Of a DNA stretch of 64,000 nt, positions 16,501 to 31,059 are shown in pieces. This DNA comes from Oryzias latipes (Eukaryota; Chordata; Actinopteri; Beloniformes; Adrianichthyidae): assembly GCF_002234675.1 (NCBI RefSeq), contig NC_019860.2, forward strand, positions 10,228,586 to 10,292,585, written 5' to 3'. Position 1 is the stretch's first letter; the number at the start of each line of letters is the position of its first letter. The translations under genes and the position numbers were made by a program. The notes beneath the pieces were generated by a model that had not been told where the DNA came from, did not search any database, and saw nothing but the letters and a program-made list of their open reading frames with translations.

Positions 16501-17473
16501 ATGATCCATCAATACATTTAATTGTTTTCGGGTTTATTTATATTCATCTTCGAAGGCCAGATATTTATTAAATGCATTTTTAACCATATTACTTTCAGTT
16601 TGCTTGTCTTTTTATGGGTTTTTATAAGAGAAATTGCTTTTAGTTTGTAAAAACAAAGTTTTTTAGAGATTTAAATATACAAATGTGTCATAGATTTGTA
16701 AATTTATAGATCTGATTCAATCCAAAGCGTTTAAAAAAAATTTAAACTCATTACATTCTTCTTGTTTATGAAGTAAAGTTGGTTGCAATAACGCATCTTT
16801 GGTTTAAGCCAGAATTTTAAAAAATGTGTATTAAATTGAAAAACAAGTAAAGGCAACACAAAAAAGGATGAATAGTTTTTGTACAGTTGAAAAATAACTC
16901 CATTTGATGTTGAGGTTTTGATGCTAAATCCCCCCGACAGAGGACCTCAGAGAGATGGTGAAACCTCCTCATCCTCCTGTGACGAAGAGGGGAAGGAAAC
17001 AAACAAAAGCTGGAAGCAGCTCAACCCAGGACGGTACGAGGATGGAAACCGAAGGACAGAAGGAAAGTTCGGATAAGAAGAGAGGTGACCGTGGATGAAG
17101 CGGTCAGAACGGTGGAGAGGCGTCTGAAAAACAACTTAGATCTGTAGTCAAAGCTGATAAATGCTTCCAAAAAAACAGCCTCATGTGGTTTGTAGCTCAG
17201 ACAACATCTCAACCAATACACTTTTTGCTGCTTTTTAGTTTTTCTTTACAAACCAAACTTTCACATATGTTCCCTTTTTCTTAAATATTCCGTCAGGTTT
17301 CAGTTCAGCGAGCTGCTATAAGTGGGACCTTTTACGGCGCCAGGAGGATGTGTCGCCATGAGGCCTCAGTCTGCAGGACTGGACGTCAAGATTGGAGGCT
17401 TACCTGCCGAGGCCCCGGGGAGCCCGAAGGCCAGCAGCAGCAGCAGGCCAGAGAGCCTCGTTTGGAACGCCAT
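1575..17473 (-). CDS. cd247: CD247 (T-cell receptor CD3 zeta)-like, exons 1-2 only
   Basis: Partial gene for the signalling chain of the T-cell receptor. Exon 1 (17473-17404) encodes a 23-residue signal peptide starting MAFQTRLSG with a leucine-rich core and ending GASA; the donor is GCAG|gtaag. Exon 2 (1672-1575) joins in phase and gives a very short ectodomain, then TDPRLCYILDGFLGLYG and a membrane helix ending FIKEK, with donor AAG|gtcggt. The Cys for chain dimerisation and the membrane Asp that pairs with basic residues of receptor partners are both present (CYILDG), as in CD3 zeta and Fc receptor gamma. Fc receptor gamma is the alternative, but the DPxLCYxLDG start and the adjacent creg1 (CD247-CREG1 neighbours in human) favour CD247. 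Intron 1 is about 15.7 kb. The ITAM exons lie beyond the left edge. Confidence 0.83.
2452..2800 (+). mobile_element. hAT-type non-autonomous element, truncated
   Basis: Starts with CAGGGGTGTCAAACTCATTT followed by a GGGCCACATCAGC block, the terminal sequence of a widespread vertebrate hAT (Charlie/ZBED-like) MITE group. No matching inverted end was found downstream, so the copy is truncated; its right limit is approximate. Confidence 0.6.
2850..3260 (+). mobile_element. MADF-exon repeat family, copy 1
   Basis: One of about ten related copies. It shares an ATG-led block (ATGGAGAAATTAATAATTG, about 3017), then a GAATTCTATGACACCAAG block and AAAGCCTGGA. Conceptually the block reads LII-V--- EFYDTKSF ... 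AWRKI, which resembles the start of a MADF/Myb-SANT-like DNA-binding domain. This copy is frameshifted. A GTGTGAACATAGC-like end is recognisable near 3250. Confidence 0.6.
3262..4214 (+). mobile_element. GACCCACT-family DNA element, split by a LINE
   Basis: The left part (3262-3445) shares the AATATTGGAGC / TTTTGAGCCAGATGCCAGCTC blocks with copies near 18.5, 33.8, 37.8 and 50.3 kb. The right end, GATCGGAGTGGTCTTTAAA, is at about 4196-4214. The two parts are separated by a LINE 3' end (about 3463-4100). Family name is descriptive only. Confidence 0.5.
3463..4100 (-). mobile_element. LINE 3' end (L2/CR1-like), 5'-truncated
   Basis: On the minus strand a 68-codon frame (3973-3767) ends LWNNLPEDVRASATVEDFKK and KLKTHLFSKAF, the C-terminal end typical of fish L2/CR1-like reverse transcriptases. 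The 3' end carries AGCGCTATATAAATAAAGTT followed by TTGAATTTGAATTTG repeats, usual for such elements. Only the last part of the element is present. Confidence 0.75.
4249..4464 (+). mobile_element. piggyBac-like MITE, copy 1
   Basis: About 216 bp with ends CCCTCTTGCTATCTAAGG and GAGATAGCACAAGGG, inverted copies of each other. The internal blocks TTTAACATTGGGAGT, CTTCACTGGTGTCCATGG and CCACCTTTGTCATGGTAGG are shared with six other copies. The TTAA flanks are not preserved at this copy. Confidence 0.75.
5440..5950 (-). repeat. Interspersed repeat, 'ACTTCCTGTTTGGAAC' family
   Basis: Reverse complement shares CTATGGGATTTTGGCTTCTT, ACTTCCTGTTTGGAAC and a downstream part (AGTGAGCTTG, TGGCAAC) with 49050-49400 and partly with 23150-23400. 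The class is unknown; no coding potential was recognised. Confidence 0.5.
5957..6250 (+). mobile_element. MADF-exon repeat family, copy 2
   Basis: The best preserved coding remnant of the family here: LFDAKSFKYWNRAVKDKAW then RKIHKILHHF, open from about 5968 to 6201. The end carries CACGCCTGGTGTG. The MADF resemblance (aromatic-Asp, Tyr-Trp, Lys-x-x-AW-x-x-I spacing) is from memory of the domain. Confidence 0.65.
6887..6969. mobile_element. Tiny palindromic TTAA-type MITE
   Basis: A left arm (6887-6919) and right arm (6936-6969) are inverted copies with one mismatch, separated by a 16-nt loop. Each arm contains the perfect palindrome GGGTCAAAATTGACCC or its equivalent. TTAA precedes the CCC start and GGGGTTAC follows the right arm. 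The TTAA target and CCC ends suggest piggyBac-type mobilisation. Confidence 0.65.
9728..10400 (-). mobile_element. LINE 3' end, degraded
   Basis: (AAATC)n at 9728 followed by AAAGTGCTTTACAAG and, at 10261-10370, minus-strand remnants of the conserved C-terminal block (…GGCCGTTCCACAGGCGAGG…, equivalent to the LWN-LPxxVR region). Contains C-run and (AC)n tracts at 9869-9902. Confidence 0.6.
12742..13200. repeat. 32-bp minisatellite with 128-bp higher-order unit
   Basis: About 14 copies of a 32-bp unit built round TTTTGTGTGCACAAATTAGC. Distinctive variants (TTATTCG… GTGCCCG) recur at 12883 and 13011, exactly 128 bp or four units apart, followed by the same CACAAGTTAGC variant, so a four-unit block was duplicated. 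Degenerate cACAAA-rich sequence continues to about 13750. Confidence 0.9.
13800..14230. other. Unexplained GC-rich patch in cd247 intron 1
   Basis: Markedly richer in G+C than its surroundings, with short frames open on both strands but no recognised domain. It could be a non-coding exon, a regulatory island or a decayed element. No function is proposed. Confidence 0.3.
14395..15473 (+). mobile_element. LINE (L2/CR1-like) with target-site duplication
   Basis: Plus-strand frame 14542-15276 encodes the C-terminal half of a reverse transcriptase: DNFLQLNSDKTEVIVFG, RNLGVIMDSDLNF, SSRLDYCNGLL, NAAARVLT, HWLPVPQRIDFK and KIWNSLPEGVR. The 3' UTR ends AATAAACTTGCCTTGCCTTG. The 10-mer TTTGAATCTA occurs at 14385-14394 and again directly after the tail (15474-15483), consistent with a target-site duplication. 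The first 140 bases after the left copy do not look like LINE coding sequence, so they may be filler or a rearranged 5' end. The catalytic YxDD region is missing (5' truncation). Confidence 0.85.
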
Positions 17474-17850
17474 GGCAGACCCTTTCTCCAGACTAGAGTT
17501 TCTTCAAGCGGCAGAGTGGCGGCGGCGGTGTGCTTCTCCGAGACTCGAAGTGGAACAGGAAGTGGGGGAGAGGCTGTATGCCAGGTGACATGCAGCGACA
17601 CACTTTGTTTAACGCACTCCCCCACACAGGAGGAGACAGCAAAAGCACAAAAGCACACGCTTAACGCGAGTTGTTTCCCACCTCCAGGAGCTCAAACATC
17701 TCCATAAAAATTAAAATCTTTACCTTCACCAGTTTCCATCTTAGAAGTGGAAAATTGTTTGTCAGATTCAGCTCTGAAACAAACAGAAACTTTAATACTT
17801 TGCTTCAGATTTCACATACACAAAAGTATTCAAGGTTTTTGGAGTCTTAA

Positions 17851-18055
17851 CCCTTGTGCTATCCAAGGCACTTTAACATTGGGAGTTGGGTCATTTAGAC
17901 CCACTAGACAGTGCTCTGAACCTTTTTTCTTCAATGATTTGTGATCTTCACTGGTTTCCATGGATTACATGAAATCTTTCCACCTTTATCCACCTTTGTC
18001 ATGGTAGGGAGAACACGTCAATGTAAGGGTGGGGTCACCTAAGGTAGCACAAGGG
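17851..18055 (+). mobile_element. piggyBac-like MITE, copy 2
   Basis: Begins CCCTTGTGCTATCCAAGG directly after TTAA (17847-17850) and ends GGTAGCACAAGGG followed by TCAA, a one-base change from TTAA. The interior matches the other copies. Confidence 0.85.
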
Positions 18056-18307
18056 TCAACAGTCATCATGCCCACATACATACACTTTTTGGCCTAAAGG
18101 GGGCACTGTTTCCCTTTTTTTGTCCCCCTTGGGTTCTGACTTTTTGCAGATTTTCGAAAGAAATTCTAAAGTTCTTCTTCAGACTTTTTGTCATGTTTTA
18201 AGGTCATTTCTAGCTTCTGAATATCTTCCTAAACTTCAGTTTGTTTTTCATAGTTTCGACTCTAAATCAGACCAAAACCAGAGAAAACAGCCCCTGGTTA
18301 TTAGTTG

Positions 18308-18640
18308 AGTCTTAAAGACCCACTTAGAGGAAAATGTTGTTTTTGGTGATTTTAACATGTTCTTGTGGCATTTTTCTGATTTAAAAAAAAACAAAATTTA
18401 GCTTGAAACAGTGTTTCTAAGTATTTCTTTATTCAAATCGTTGTGAATCAACAGACAGGAAAAAAAGGCGCCATTGAAAAAAGATCGAAAATATGCTGGC
18501 AAATGTTGTTGCTCCTCTAATGTTAGGTTGGAGGTGTGAGGGGCTGTAAGATAGCAGTTGAGGGTGTAAGCAGATGGATGATGGGAAGTGGGGGTGGGCT
18601 TAGATTGCGCTAACATATCAAACCTCGACGCTGAAAACTT
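18308..18640 (+). mobile_element. GACCCACT-family DNA element, partial
   Basis: Left end CTTAAAGACCCACTTAGAGG, then the TTCTTGTGGCATTTTT and GATGGATGATGGGAAGTGGG blocks shared with 37450-38060. The right end is missing or decayed. Confidence 0.5.
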
Positions 18641-20397
18641 TCAAGGAGAAAAGGTTTTTGTATTTGGTAAGGAGCGATGAAGAGGATTTATTGAACGAAA
18701 CTTTATTGCTTCAGAAAATAACATTTCACAATCAGCTTTGTTTTTATGAAAGACAAAAAGTACGAGTATAAAAATAAATGTCACATTTTCTCATTTAAAA
18801 AACACTTTTTCAATCCAACAAGCAACAGAGACAATAAGGCATTTGTTTTAAGTTATAAACTATAAAATGAGATCATTTTGAGTTGAATTAATAAAACGTA
18901 TTCTTTTTAAACATGTTCTTGCAAAGTGTAAAACCCTGAGATGCTACATGTTGATTAATAGAACAAGAATGCTAAAAGAATTAGCATACAAATCTGCTAA
19001 ATAAATCAACATTTCAAACTTCTTTGGCTCTATTCTGGCGTACTGTCAGGGCTGATTCTTCGTCTCCATTTTTTCAAATACTTTTCAAATGGTGCATCTA
19101 AACATTACATTGAGCGCAAAAGCAAAACAAATATATGTCAAAAGAAAGAAAAAGGTCTCCAGTTTTGTATGGCGTTTGTTGATCTGCGGCTCATTTCTTG
19201 GGCTTTTCTCCCCCTAGTGGCCAAACAGTAGCATTACATCTGTAACCTTAAAAGCCACACAGCAAAAACACAAACCCTGTATGCAGGAAAATGTTCCTTT
19301 AAATTCTTCTCTTCTTGTTCCACTACATGGTAAAAAAAAATGTGTAATCACTGAAACGTTTGGGCCTAAAATTGGTGCAAAACTTTGTTAATTCTGGGCG
19401 CAAAATAAAAATATTTATCTTTGAGGGGCAGACTTTAAGGTGTGTGTATAGATTTATAGATATTCTGTTTGAGGATGTCTTTTGCATGTAGGAAGAGAGT
19501 CTTGGGGTATATTCCTGAACAACAGAGTTGTTATATTTTACTATTTTTTTGTTAGAAAAATATTATATTTTTGAAAAATACAAAAAGAGCTACTATTAAA
19601 AAGTAAAAAGTGCACACATATAATTTTTTAACCAGTGCTCTAATGTTTGCAGGTTTTTACCACTGAAAGGAACCTTTTTTTTTTTTTAATGATGTGGCCA
19701 TCTCTGTCAGGTTCTAAGAAAAGAACATTTTCTCTTCCTGCTCCTTTCTTCCTCTCTGAGCCGGTCTCTGATTCTTGTGCGTCCTTCTGCCCTTTTCACT
19801 CTGAGACTGGATTTCATCAGCTGGTCTTTGAACTCGATTGACACTTTAATTGTTTTTTTCCACACTAAAGACCAGGAAAGCTGACCCTCTTAATGGAACG
19901 GCTGGGTTTTTGCTTCTAGTGTACGTTTATCCCAGCTGTCTGTGAATGAATCCTTCAGAACTTGCTGAAGCCCTTCCCAGATCACGGGGTTGCTGGAGCC
20001 TATCCCAGCTCCCGTTGGGCAAAGACAGGGTACATCCGGAACAAGTCAGTCATCTGTTGCAGGGCTATTAACCTATTTGGATGATTGATAATCGAATTTC
20101 TGGAAATGGGAATGTTAGAATTTCTGGTTTATCTAGCAGTTTGGATGCAGCTAACAGCAAGAGGCGGTCTGTGAACCAGCCACTTTACCCTCTAATCCCG
20201 GACAACAAGAAATAAAACACGCCCTTTTGACTACTGTAACTCTGAGCGTTCGCACAATGAACGGATCTCTAACCGATTTTGGAGAATCAGTACGATAAAT
20301 TCTTGCTCCTCTTCAGAATCCATTAGTTTATTGGGTGAACGGGTGAAGGGTTACGGTAGTTCAAAGATCGGCAACACTGGAGCTGAAGTGTTAAAGG

Positions 20398-20608
20398 GTT
20401 CAGGCTCAGATTGAGAGACTGTCACAGTCGGACCGAAATGCTATCGTCCTGATTGCCCAGCCGGGCAGGGCGCTTGCAGTCTTGGAACTGATGCCACAAA
20501 TGGATGACAACTTGGAGAAACTTTCTACGCAGCTGGGAGGAAAACTGAATCAAGTTGTTCAGGATTTGGACCAAAAAGTGTCTCAAAGACTCAGTCAAGA
20601 CTTCTGAT
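20398..20608 (+). other. Coding-like fragment with heptad pattern
   Basis: A frame opens after a TAA and runs about 68 codons to TGA. It reads VQAQIERLSQSDRNAIVL, then LELMPQMDDNLEKLSTQLGG and KLNQVVQDLDQKVSQRLS, with leucine/valine at coiled-coil spacing. No initiator Met is placed early and no family is recognised. It may be a relic of a mobile element or a degraded exon. Confidence 0.3.
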
Positions 20609-21034
20609 CAAATCGAACAATCCTTGAGCGGAGTCCTTTACTGGCCAAAATGTCCAGACGACAGAGGGAGGTGTGGTTAGTGTGTGAAGGCGGTGTCCTT
20701 CTCTCCAGCATTCATACTCTTCGTACAATTCCAGAGCTGACGGCGCTTTGAGGTGTCCTGAAGTGATGTACTGGGGCACCGATACCACGCTCCCCATCAA
20801 TATCTCACATCCTAGTTTTGTACTGTGCGTCTTTATACAAGTGGGATCTTTTTGTTCCTGCACCTATACTCTACTCCTTAAAAATAAGATGCAAGTTTCT
20901 TCTATTTCTTTGTACTCGTACTTGTTATGACTATAAAGTTAATCCGAGCAGAACACACATTTCGGTAAGTTGGTATCTTGGCACCATGGAGAAAACCAAG
21001 AAGTGTGGACTACAAGAACCTACAACTCTCACTG

Positions 21035-24000
21035 TCAGTTTTGCTTCTTGTGAGGCGCCGCCTGGAAATACTCCTCTGGAGAGACCATCTTTATTCCACC
21101 AAAGTAATCCAGCACCCAGACCTGAAACACAGCAGGTGAAGGCATCAGAGCCCCAAGAACCGACCGATGATGCTACGTACCCACCAGGCATGTGACGTTC
21201 AAAAACCAGCTAAATGGGCGTTCTTGAACGTTCTTTTAGCAGATGGTTCTGCTACCTGATACTAGCGTGTGTCCTCACAGTTAAAAAATGTCCAAGCGGT
21301 GGAAATCTCTTTTCTCCTTCATGATCAATTTACAATCGGTTGGTATTTCCGTGTTTTGAAAAGAATGCTACCCATATGTCCCAACCAAATCCAAGTCCCT
21401 GATTGGTCAAATGCTCAACTGGTTTAAATTTTGATGTCCGTTCAATGGCCACATGTTTTGTACGTAGAACTTGAAAAGGGTCTTTAAAACATGCACAGTG
21501 ATTTACATAGACTTTTTCATTGGAAGCAATCACTAAAACACGTTTCCGAGCCCGGTGTGAACGTGGCATAACACCTGGACCGGGGTTCTGCTCGTACCTG
21601 TGTGATGTTGAACTTGGCGAAAAACCAGTCGTGGTCCTTTGGCCACTCCATCATCTCGGGGGGTCGACTGAACAGAGCCTTCTGGGCATAGTCTGCCTCG
21701 GTCCCGTTTACCTGGACAGAAGGGAGAGCGGGTCATTTGTGACCTGTCTTGGAGACTCGCTTGGGACGCACGGGTATGGGTACGTACCTGGATGACTGAC
21801 CCAGACAGGATGATGTGAGCGCAGAGAGGACTCTGAGGGTCGAAGCCCAGCTGCTTGCAGTAATCAGTCTGAGCCAGGGACATGGACAGGGACGCCTGCG
21901 GGTTCACCTGCACAGGTGAGCATTGCACAGGTGAGTCCCTGCTCTGTAGCTGTGCTAATATACAAGTTTTAGTTTATCAAAACCTTTGAATTGTCACATT
22001 AAGAAAGGAAGCTCCTCATACGAAAAAGGTGTAAATATACAGTAAAAACTTGGATTGTAATTTTCATTTGAACATTGAGAGATTAAAAAGAAAAGAAAAA
22101 AAAGAATCACGAAATCAACTTTAAAGAATTGATGTAAATGTATTTGCGTTTCATTAAGGGGAAATAAGTATTTGAAACCTCTTACTGGAAAGATGGTGGC
22201 GAAACCCTTCTTATCAAGCACAGAGATCAGATGTTTCTTGTAGTTGAAGAGCAGGTTTCTACACATATCAGGAGGAATTTTGGTCCACTCTTCTTTAAAA
22301 TGACTTCTAAATCATTCAGATTGCATTGTCACAAATCAGAGTTTCCACTCTCTCCAAAGGTTTTTGAAGATTGAAGTCCAGAGAGGCTGGACTACTCCAT
22401 GACCTCAATGTGCTTCTTTTTCCAGCCATTCTTTGGCTGCCTTGGTTATATGTTTCGGGTCATGCATGACCCATTTTAAGCCTCCTGGCTTCAGGAAGGA
22501 GATTCCCACTCAGGATTTGATGCTACATGGTCCTGTCTATGCATCCCTGTGTAGACAAACACCTCCAAAGCATAATGGTTCCACCTCCATGCCTGACAGT
22601 GGGGACGGTGTTCTTTCGGGTAATAGGCACCATGTCTTTTCCTCCAAACACAACTCAATTTTGGTCTCATCTAACGCCAGCACTTTCTCCCAATCTCTCT
22701 AGATCATGAAGGTTTTCATTGACCAACTTCAGGCGGGTCTGCACTTTTGCCTCCATCAGCAGAGCTGCATTGCGAGCACTGAAAGATGTTATAAACCATT
22801 AGTGGTTCCTGTTCCCTTGCGTGTTGTTTTAGGCCGATTTCTCACCGTCCTCATGATCATGGAAACCTCTCCAGGTGAGATGTTTGGGTCCATTTTGGCA
22901 CAGCTGCGGCAACAACGTCTTGCTGATTGTTTTGTAGTCAATTCTGTCTTTGTGCAGGTCTACAACCTTCTCCCTTAAATCCACTGAAAGCTCCTTAAGT
23001 CTTTCCCACGTCAGAGAGTTTGGAGCATTGACTGTATAAAGCTGCGAACGTTAGACATGAGATCACATACTTTTATTAAGTTGTATTTGATTGGCCAAAT
23101 CGTATAAAAACAAATTGGATTATCAAGAACACATTAAAACATGTAGCAGAGCAGGAAAGGTTATTCTGACAAATGGTAACAGCTGTTTATTTCCCTAGAG
23201 ATTTCTATGGGATATTGTCTTCTTGGAACCAGCGGGTACTTCCTGTTTGGAACGCTGGGGGGGGGGGGGGGGTGAGTCACTCAGTCCAGTTTTCTTATAC
23301 AGTCAATTATTCTGTGAAAAGCTGATTAGTTAGAATAGGTGTCTTCAATTCAAGTGCCAGATTGATTTAGGGGAGTTTAAAGGGTCTGTGTGAATCAGAA
23401 CTCTAGTTGCCTTGGCAACATACATTCAAGCAACCATTTTTAATGAAAAGTTTACATCAATGCGTGTTAACCCGCTTTTCGGGCTTCCGTGTTAGAAACT
23501 TTCATATTTTTGCATAGCTAAGGCACGTTTCTACGACCGTTTTCAGGCTCAACATACAAATGTGCAGCCATTGAACGCGAGTCAAAAGTGAATCAATTGG
23601 ATCTTTGACCAATTCCGATGTAGTGGTGACGTATGGATGGCGTCCCTTTTTCACTCACAGGAGTGCCAACCGTTAGGAAAATGATCGTGGATGAGAAATT
23701 ATTAATTGCGATTTGTGCCCGGCCAGAATTCTACGACACTAATTTGTCTGGAGCAAACTGGAGATAAATTTGATAAATTTGTACCGCTTTGACGTTTTCG
23801 CACCAAAATTTAGGTACATGCCCCAACATCCGGTAGCAACTGTCCAGTGTGAACACCATTTGCTGAAAGCAGGTTTAAGAATGTGAGTCATATGCCCAGT
23901 GTGAACATACAGTAACATTAATGGTTACTAGGGGGTCAAATACTATTTCCCTCAATGAAAGGCAAATAAATAAAATAAAACCCAATTTGTATTTAAGTGG

Positions 24001-24572
24001 ACATATGAACATATAAAGTCAGACTTTAGGTTTTAAACCAAGTTAGAAACCCGTGAGGGACCACTACAAAAAACACTGCTGTTCTTCCTTATCTGTATGA
24101 ACAACAGCTCCCGCTGTCACAAGACCTCTGCACATTTTGCCGAGTCACTACAAGTAAATTCTACCTAGTCATGACTGAAGTCACGTGACAGTTCACGTGC
24201 TTGTGTAACCTTGTTTACCAAACCAACCCCCGACATGATATTCGTCCGCGCACTAGACAGTTACGACAACTACAAAGTCACCTGCAGGTCCTGCACGGAG
24301 ACCTCCATGCTGGTCAGGTACAGGTAAGGCACCCCGGTGCTGCTGCCACGGGGTCCGTCGCTCACGGAGAACACGTTGGAGAACGGCTGTCCCATCACCG
24401 GCTTGTGAGTGGAGATGGTGGCCATGGACGCCCAGTCGCACTGGTGGGCAATGAAGCGGGCCACCCGGGCTACCTCCTGGTGCGGAGGGATCTGAAGGCT
24501 GCAGGCGAAGGACGCAGCGGCCCAGGACATCCCCACGAGGAGGAGCAGCGCCGGTCGGCCTGGAGCGGACAT
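21035..24572 (-). CDS. creg1: CREG1, secreted/lysosomal glycoprotein
   Basis: Complete gene in four exons: 24572-24282, 21907-21788, 21711-21598, 21121-21035; all junctions are GT-AG in phase 0, giving 203 aa. Residues 1 to about 23 form a signal peptide (MSAPGRPALLLLVGMSW). The FMN-binding-like split-barrel fold of the CREG family follows, with VARFIAHQCDWASMATIST, DGPRGSSTGVPYLYLT, GFDPQSPLCAHIILSG, DHDWFFAKFNITQ and VWVLDYFGG, all matching human CREG1 blocks. N-glycosylation sequons NGT and NIT sit where human has them. The family binds no flavin as far as known and promotes differentiation and endolysosome function. Human CREG1 is 220 aa; the fish protein has a shorter N-terminus. Intron 1 (2.4 kb) carries a split Tc1 element and intron 3 a MADF-family copy. 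Confidence 0.95.
21287..21570 (-). mobile_element. MADF-exon repeat family, copy 3 (creg1 intron 3)
   Basis: Reverse orientation, with GATCAATTTACAATCGGTTGG and ACATAGACTTTTTCATTGGAAG blocks and the CGGTGTGAACGTGGCAT end. The MADF-coding block is largely lost in this copy. Confidence 0.5.
23150..23400 (+). repeat. 'ACTTCCTGTTTGGAAC' family repeat, partial
   Basis: Shares GGTTATTCTGAC, TTTCTATGGGATATT and TACTTCCTGTTTGGAACGC with 49270-49400 and, inverted, with 5440-5700. A run of about 14 G residues lies at 23259-23272. Confidence 0.5.
23430..23925 (+). mobile_element. MADF-exon repeat family, copy 4
   Basis: Long copy with the left block (AATGAAAAGTTTACATC, GGGCTTCCGTGTT), ATCGTGGATGAGAAATTATTAATTG, GAATTCTACGACAC and the CCCAGTGTGAACATA end. 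It lies within the Tc1-like element. Confidence 0.6.
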
Positions 24573-25687
24573 GGTCGGTGTCGAACGAAGGAAGAGTCAG
24601 TGGCGTCTGAAGTGAAAGGCGAGGGAACGGATATATATAACCGGAGAGTACTTCCTGTCCGAGAAGGGTTCTTCAAAATAAAAGCAGAAATGGAAATAGA
24701 AGCTGTCAAATAACAATTAGTTAGAAAAGTCAATTTGACTGTTAAACGAATTAATAGATGGATTGATATAAAATATAATAAAATTAAACCCTAAGACGTG
24801 CCTCTTAAGTTGCGAAATAAAATAAGAACTTAACTCAACAGTATGTCACTGCATGGGTCTTTTAGTCCATGCATTTTTGAGAGATGCATTAAAATGTATT
24901 TATTTTTTATTGAACCATGGAATTAAAATGAGACGAAAGGCTCCATAGTGCTAAATATAAAATAAATATTTGTCCCACAGTAAGGAAATTAAATTGCTTC
25001 AATGCAATTTCGAGTGGATTGTTTTTCTAAATAAAAGCAGAAGCGGGAACAGAAGCCATTGAGAATCACCTAGATTAACTCTGTTTTCCCCTTAAAAAAT
25101 TAACATTTGTTAAGACAATAAGGCATTAGGCATGTCAAATTTAACTCAATGCAGTTTTAGAACAAAAATAGGAAGAGAAAATGCAGCAGTTTGATACTGT
25201 ACAGCTCTTAAAAGACCAAGTTTTAAATAAGTCTCTTGCATGAATTCTTTATGGTGAAAAGAAAATAATTATAGGACAATAGATTGTTTATTTGTCCCCA
25301 TATAGGGAAATACATTGCTGCACAGCTAAAATAGATTACAAAAAAACCCTCCAAAGTAAACATCCTTGTCGGAAATAAACATAAAATAATATAAAAAAAT
25401 AGGTGTATGCAACTAAATCAGATTAAATTCGGTGGATTATTGGGTGGAGCAGTTTGTTTATGGATGTTTATAGGCGAGCTAGACATTAGCAGCGAAGAAA
25501 CGTCTGTGAAATCTCTCCTTCATACATAGATGATGGATGGATCGGTCTGAAGCTGCTCTCCAGGGCCAGAGGCTGAGAATAGTGGATTTTAAAAAGAAAT
25601 AAACTTCTAACACGTCGATTTCTGTTTCAAAAGTATTTATTACAAATCTATCCAAAAAAAAAAAGAAGTAGTAAGAATCCAAAAGCA
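24573..25687. other. creg1-setdb2 intergenic region
   Basis: AT-rich, about 1.1 kb. Apart from the creg1 promoter side and a minus-strand AATAAA (complement at 25636-25641) suited to setdb2 polyadenylation, nothing is recognised. Confidence 0.6.
24625..24642 (-). promoter_or_regulatory. Possible TATA box of creg1
   Basis: TTATATATAT on the minus strand about 60 bases upstream of the creg1 ATG. Position fits a core promoter, but AT-rich words are common in this window. Confidence 0.3.

Positions 25688-31059
<5,372 letters not shown>

Larger units (their letters stand above)
1673..17403 (-). other. cd247 intron 1, repeat-rich
   Basis: No host coding exon was recognised here. It holds hAT, MADF-family, GACCCACT-family, LINE and MITE copies and a minisatellite, all listed separately. 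Two GC-richer patches, 7380-7680 and 13800-14230, are not explained by any repeat I recognise. Runs such as 11000-12250 and 15500-16900 are AT-rich and show nothing identifiable. Confidence 0.7.
17474..21034. other. cd247-creg1 intergenic region
   Basis: Between two minus-strand genes. It contains a MITE (17851-18055), a GACCCACT-family copy (18308-18640), a repeat remnant with CCTATCCCAGCTCCC near 20000, and a short coding-like frame at 20398-20608. Most of 18650-19950 is AT-rich and without recognisable features. Confidence 0.6.
22157..23965 (-). mobile_element. Tc1/mariner-like element, decayed and interrupted
   Basis: The left terminus contains GGGGAAATAAGTATTTGAA (22158-22176) and the right contains TCAAATACTATTTCCCTCA (about 23936), matching Tc1-like ends. 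Minus-strand transposase debris spans about 22270-23030: GGATAATGGTTCCACC… region corresponds to the catalytic-domain block with a conserved GG(G/K) and HGGG-type motif, and several frames are broken. Sequence of other repeats (about 23150-23925) interrupts it before the right end. It lies inside creg1 intron 1. Confidence 0.75.

Noticed and set aside
16905-17147. Plus-strand frame ending VDEAVRTVERRLKNNLDL
   Set aside because: Coding-like for about 30 codons only, with stops in each frame upstream and no family match; not enough to call an exon.
17322-17707. Overlapping plus-strand frames of 88 and 119 codons
   Set aside because: They overlap cd247 exon 1 and show no domain; the minus strand carries a signal peptide that joins exon 2 in phase.
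24201-24713. 170-codon plus-strand open frame over creg1 exon 1
   Set aside because: Shadow of the GC-rich creg1 first exon, which matches CREG1 on the minus strand with correct splice phase.
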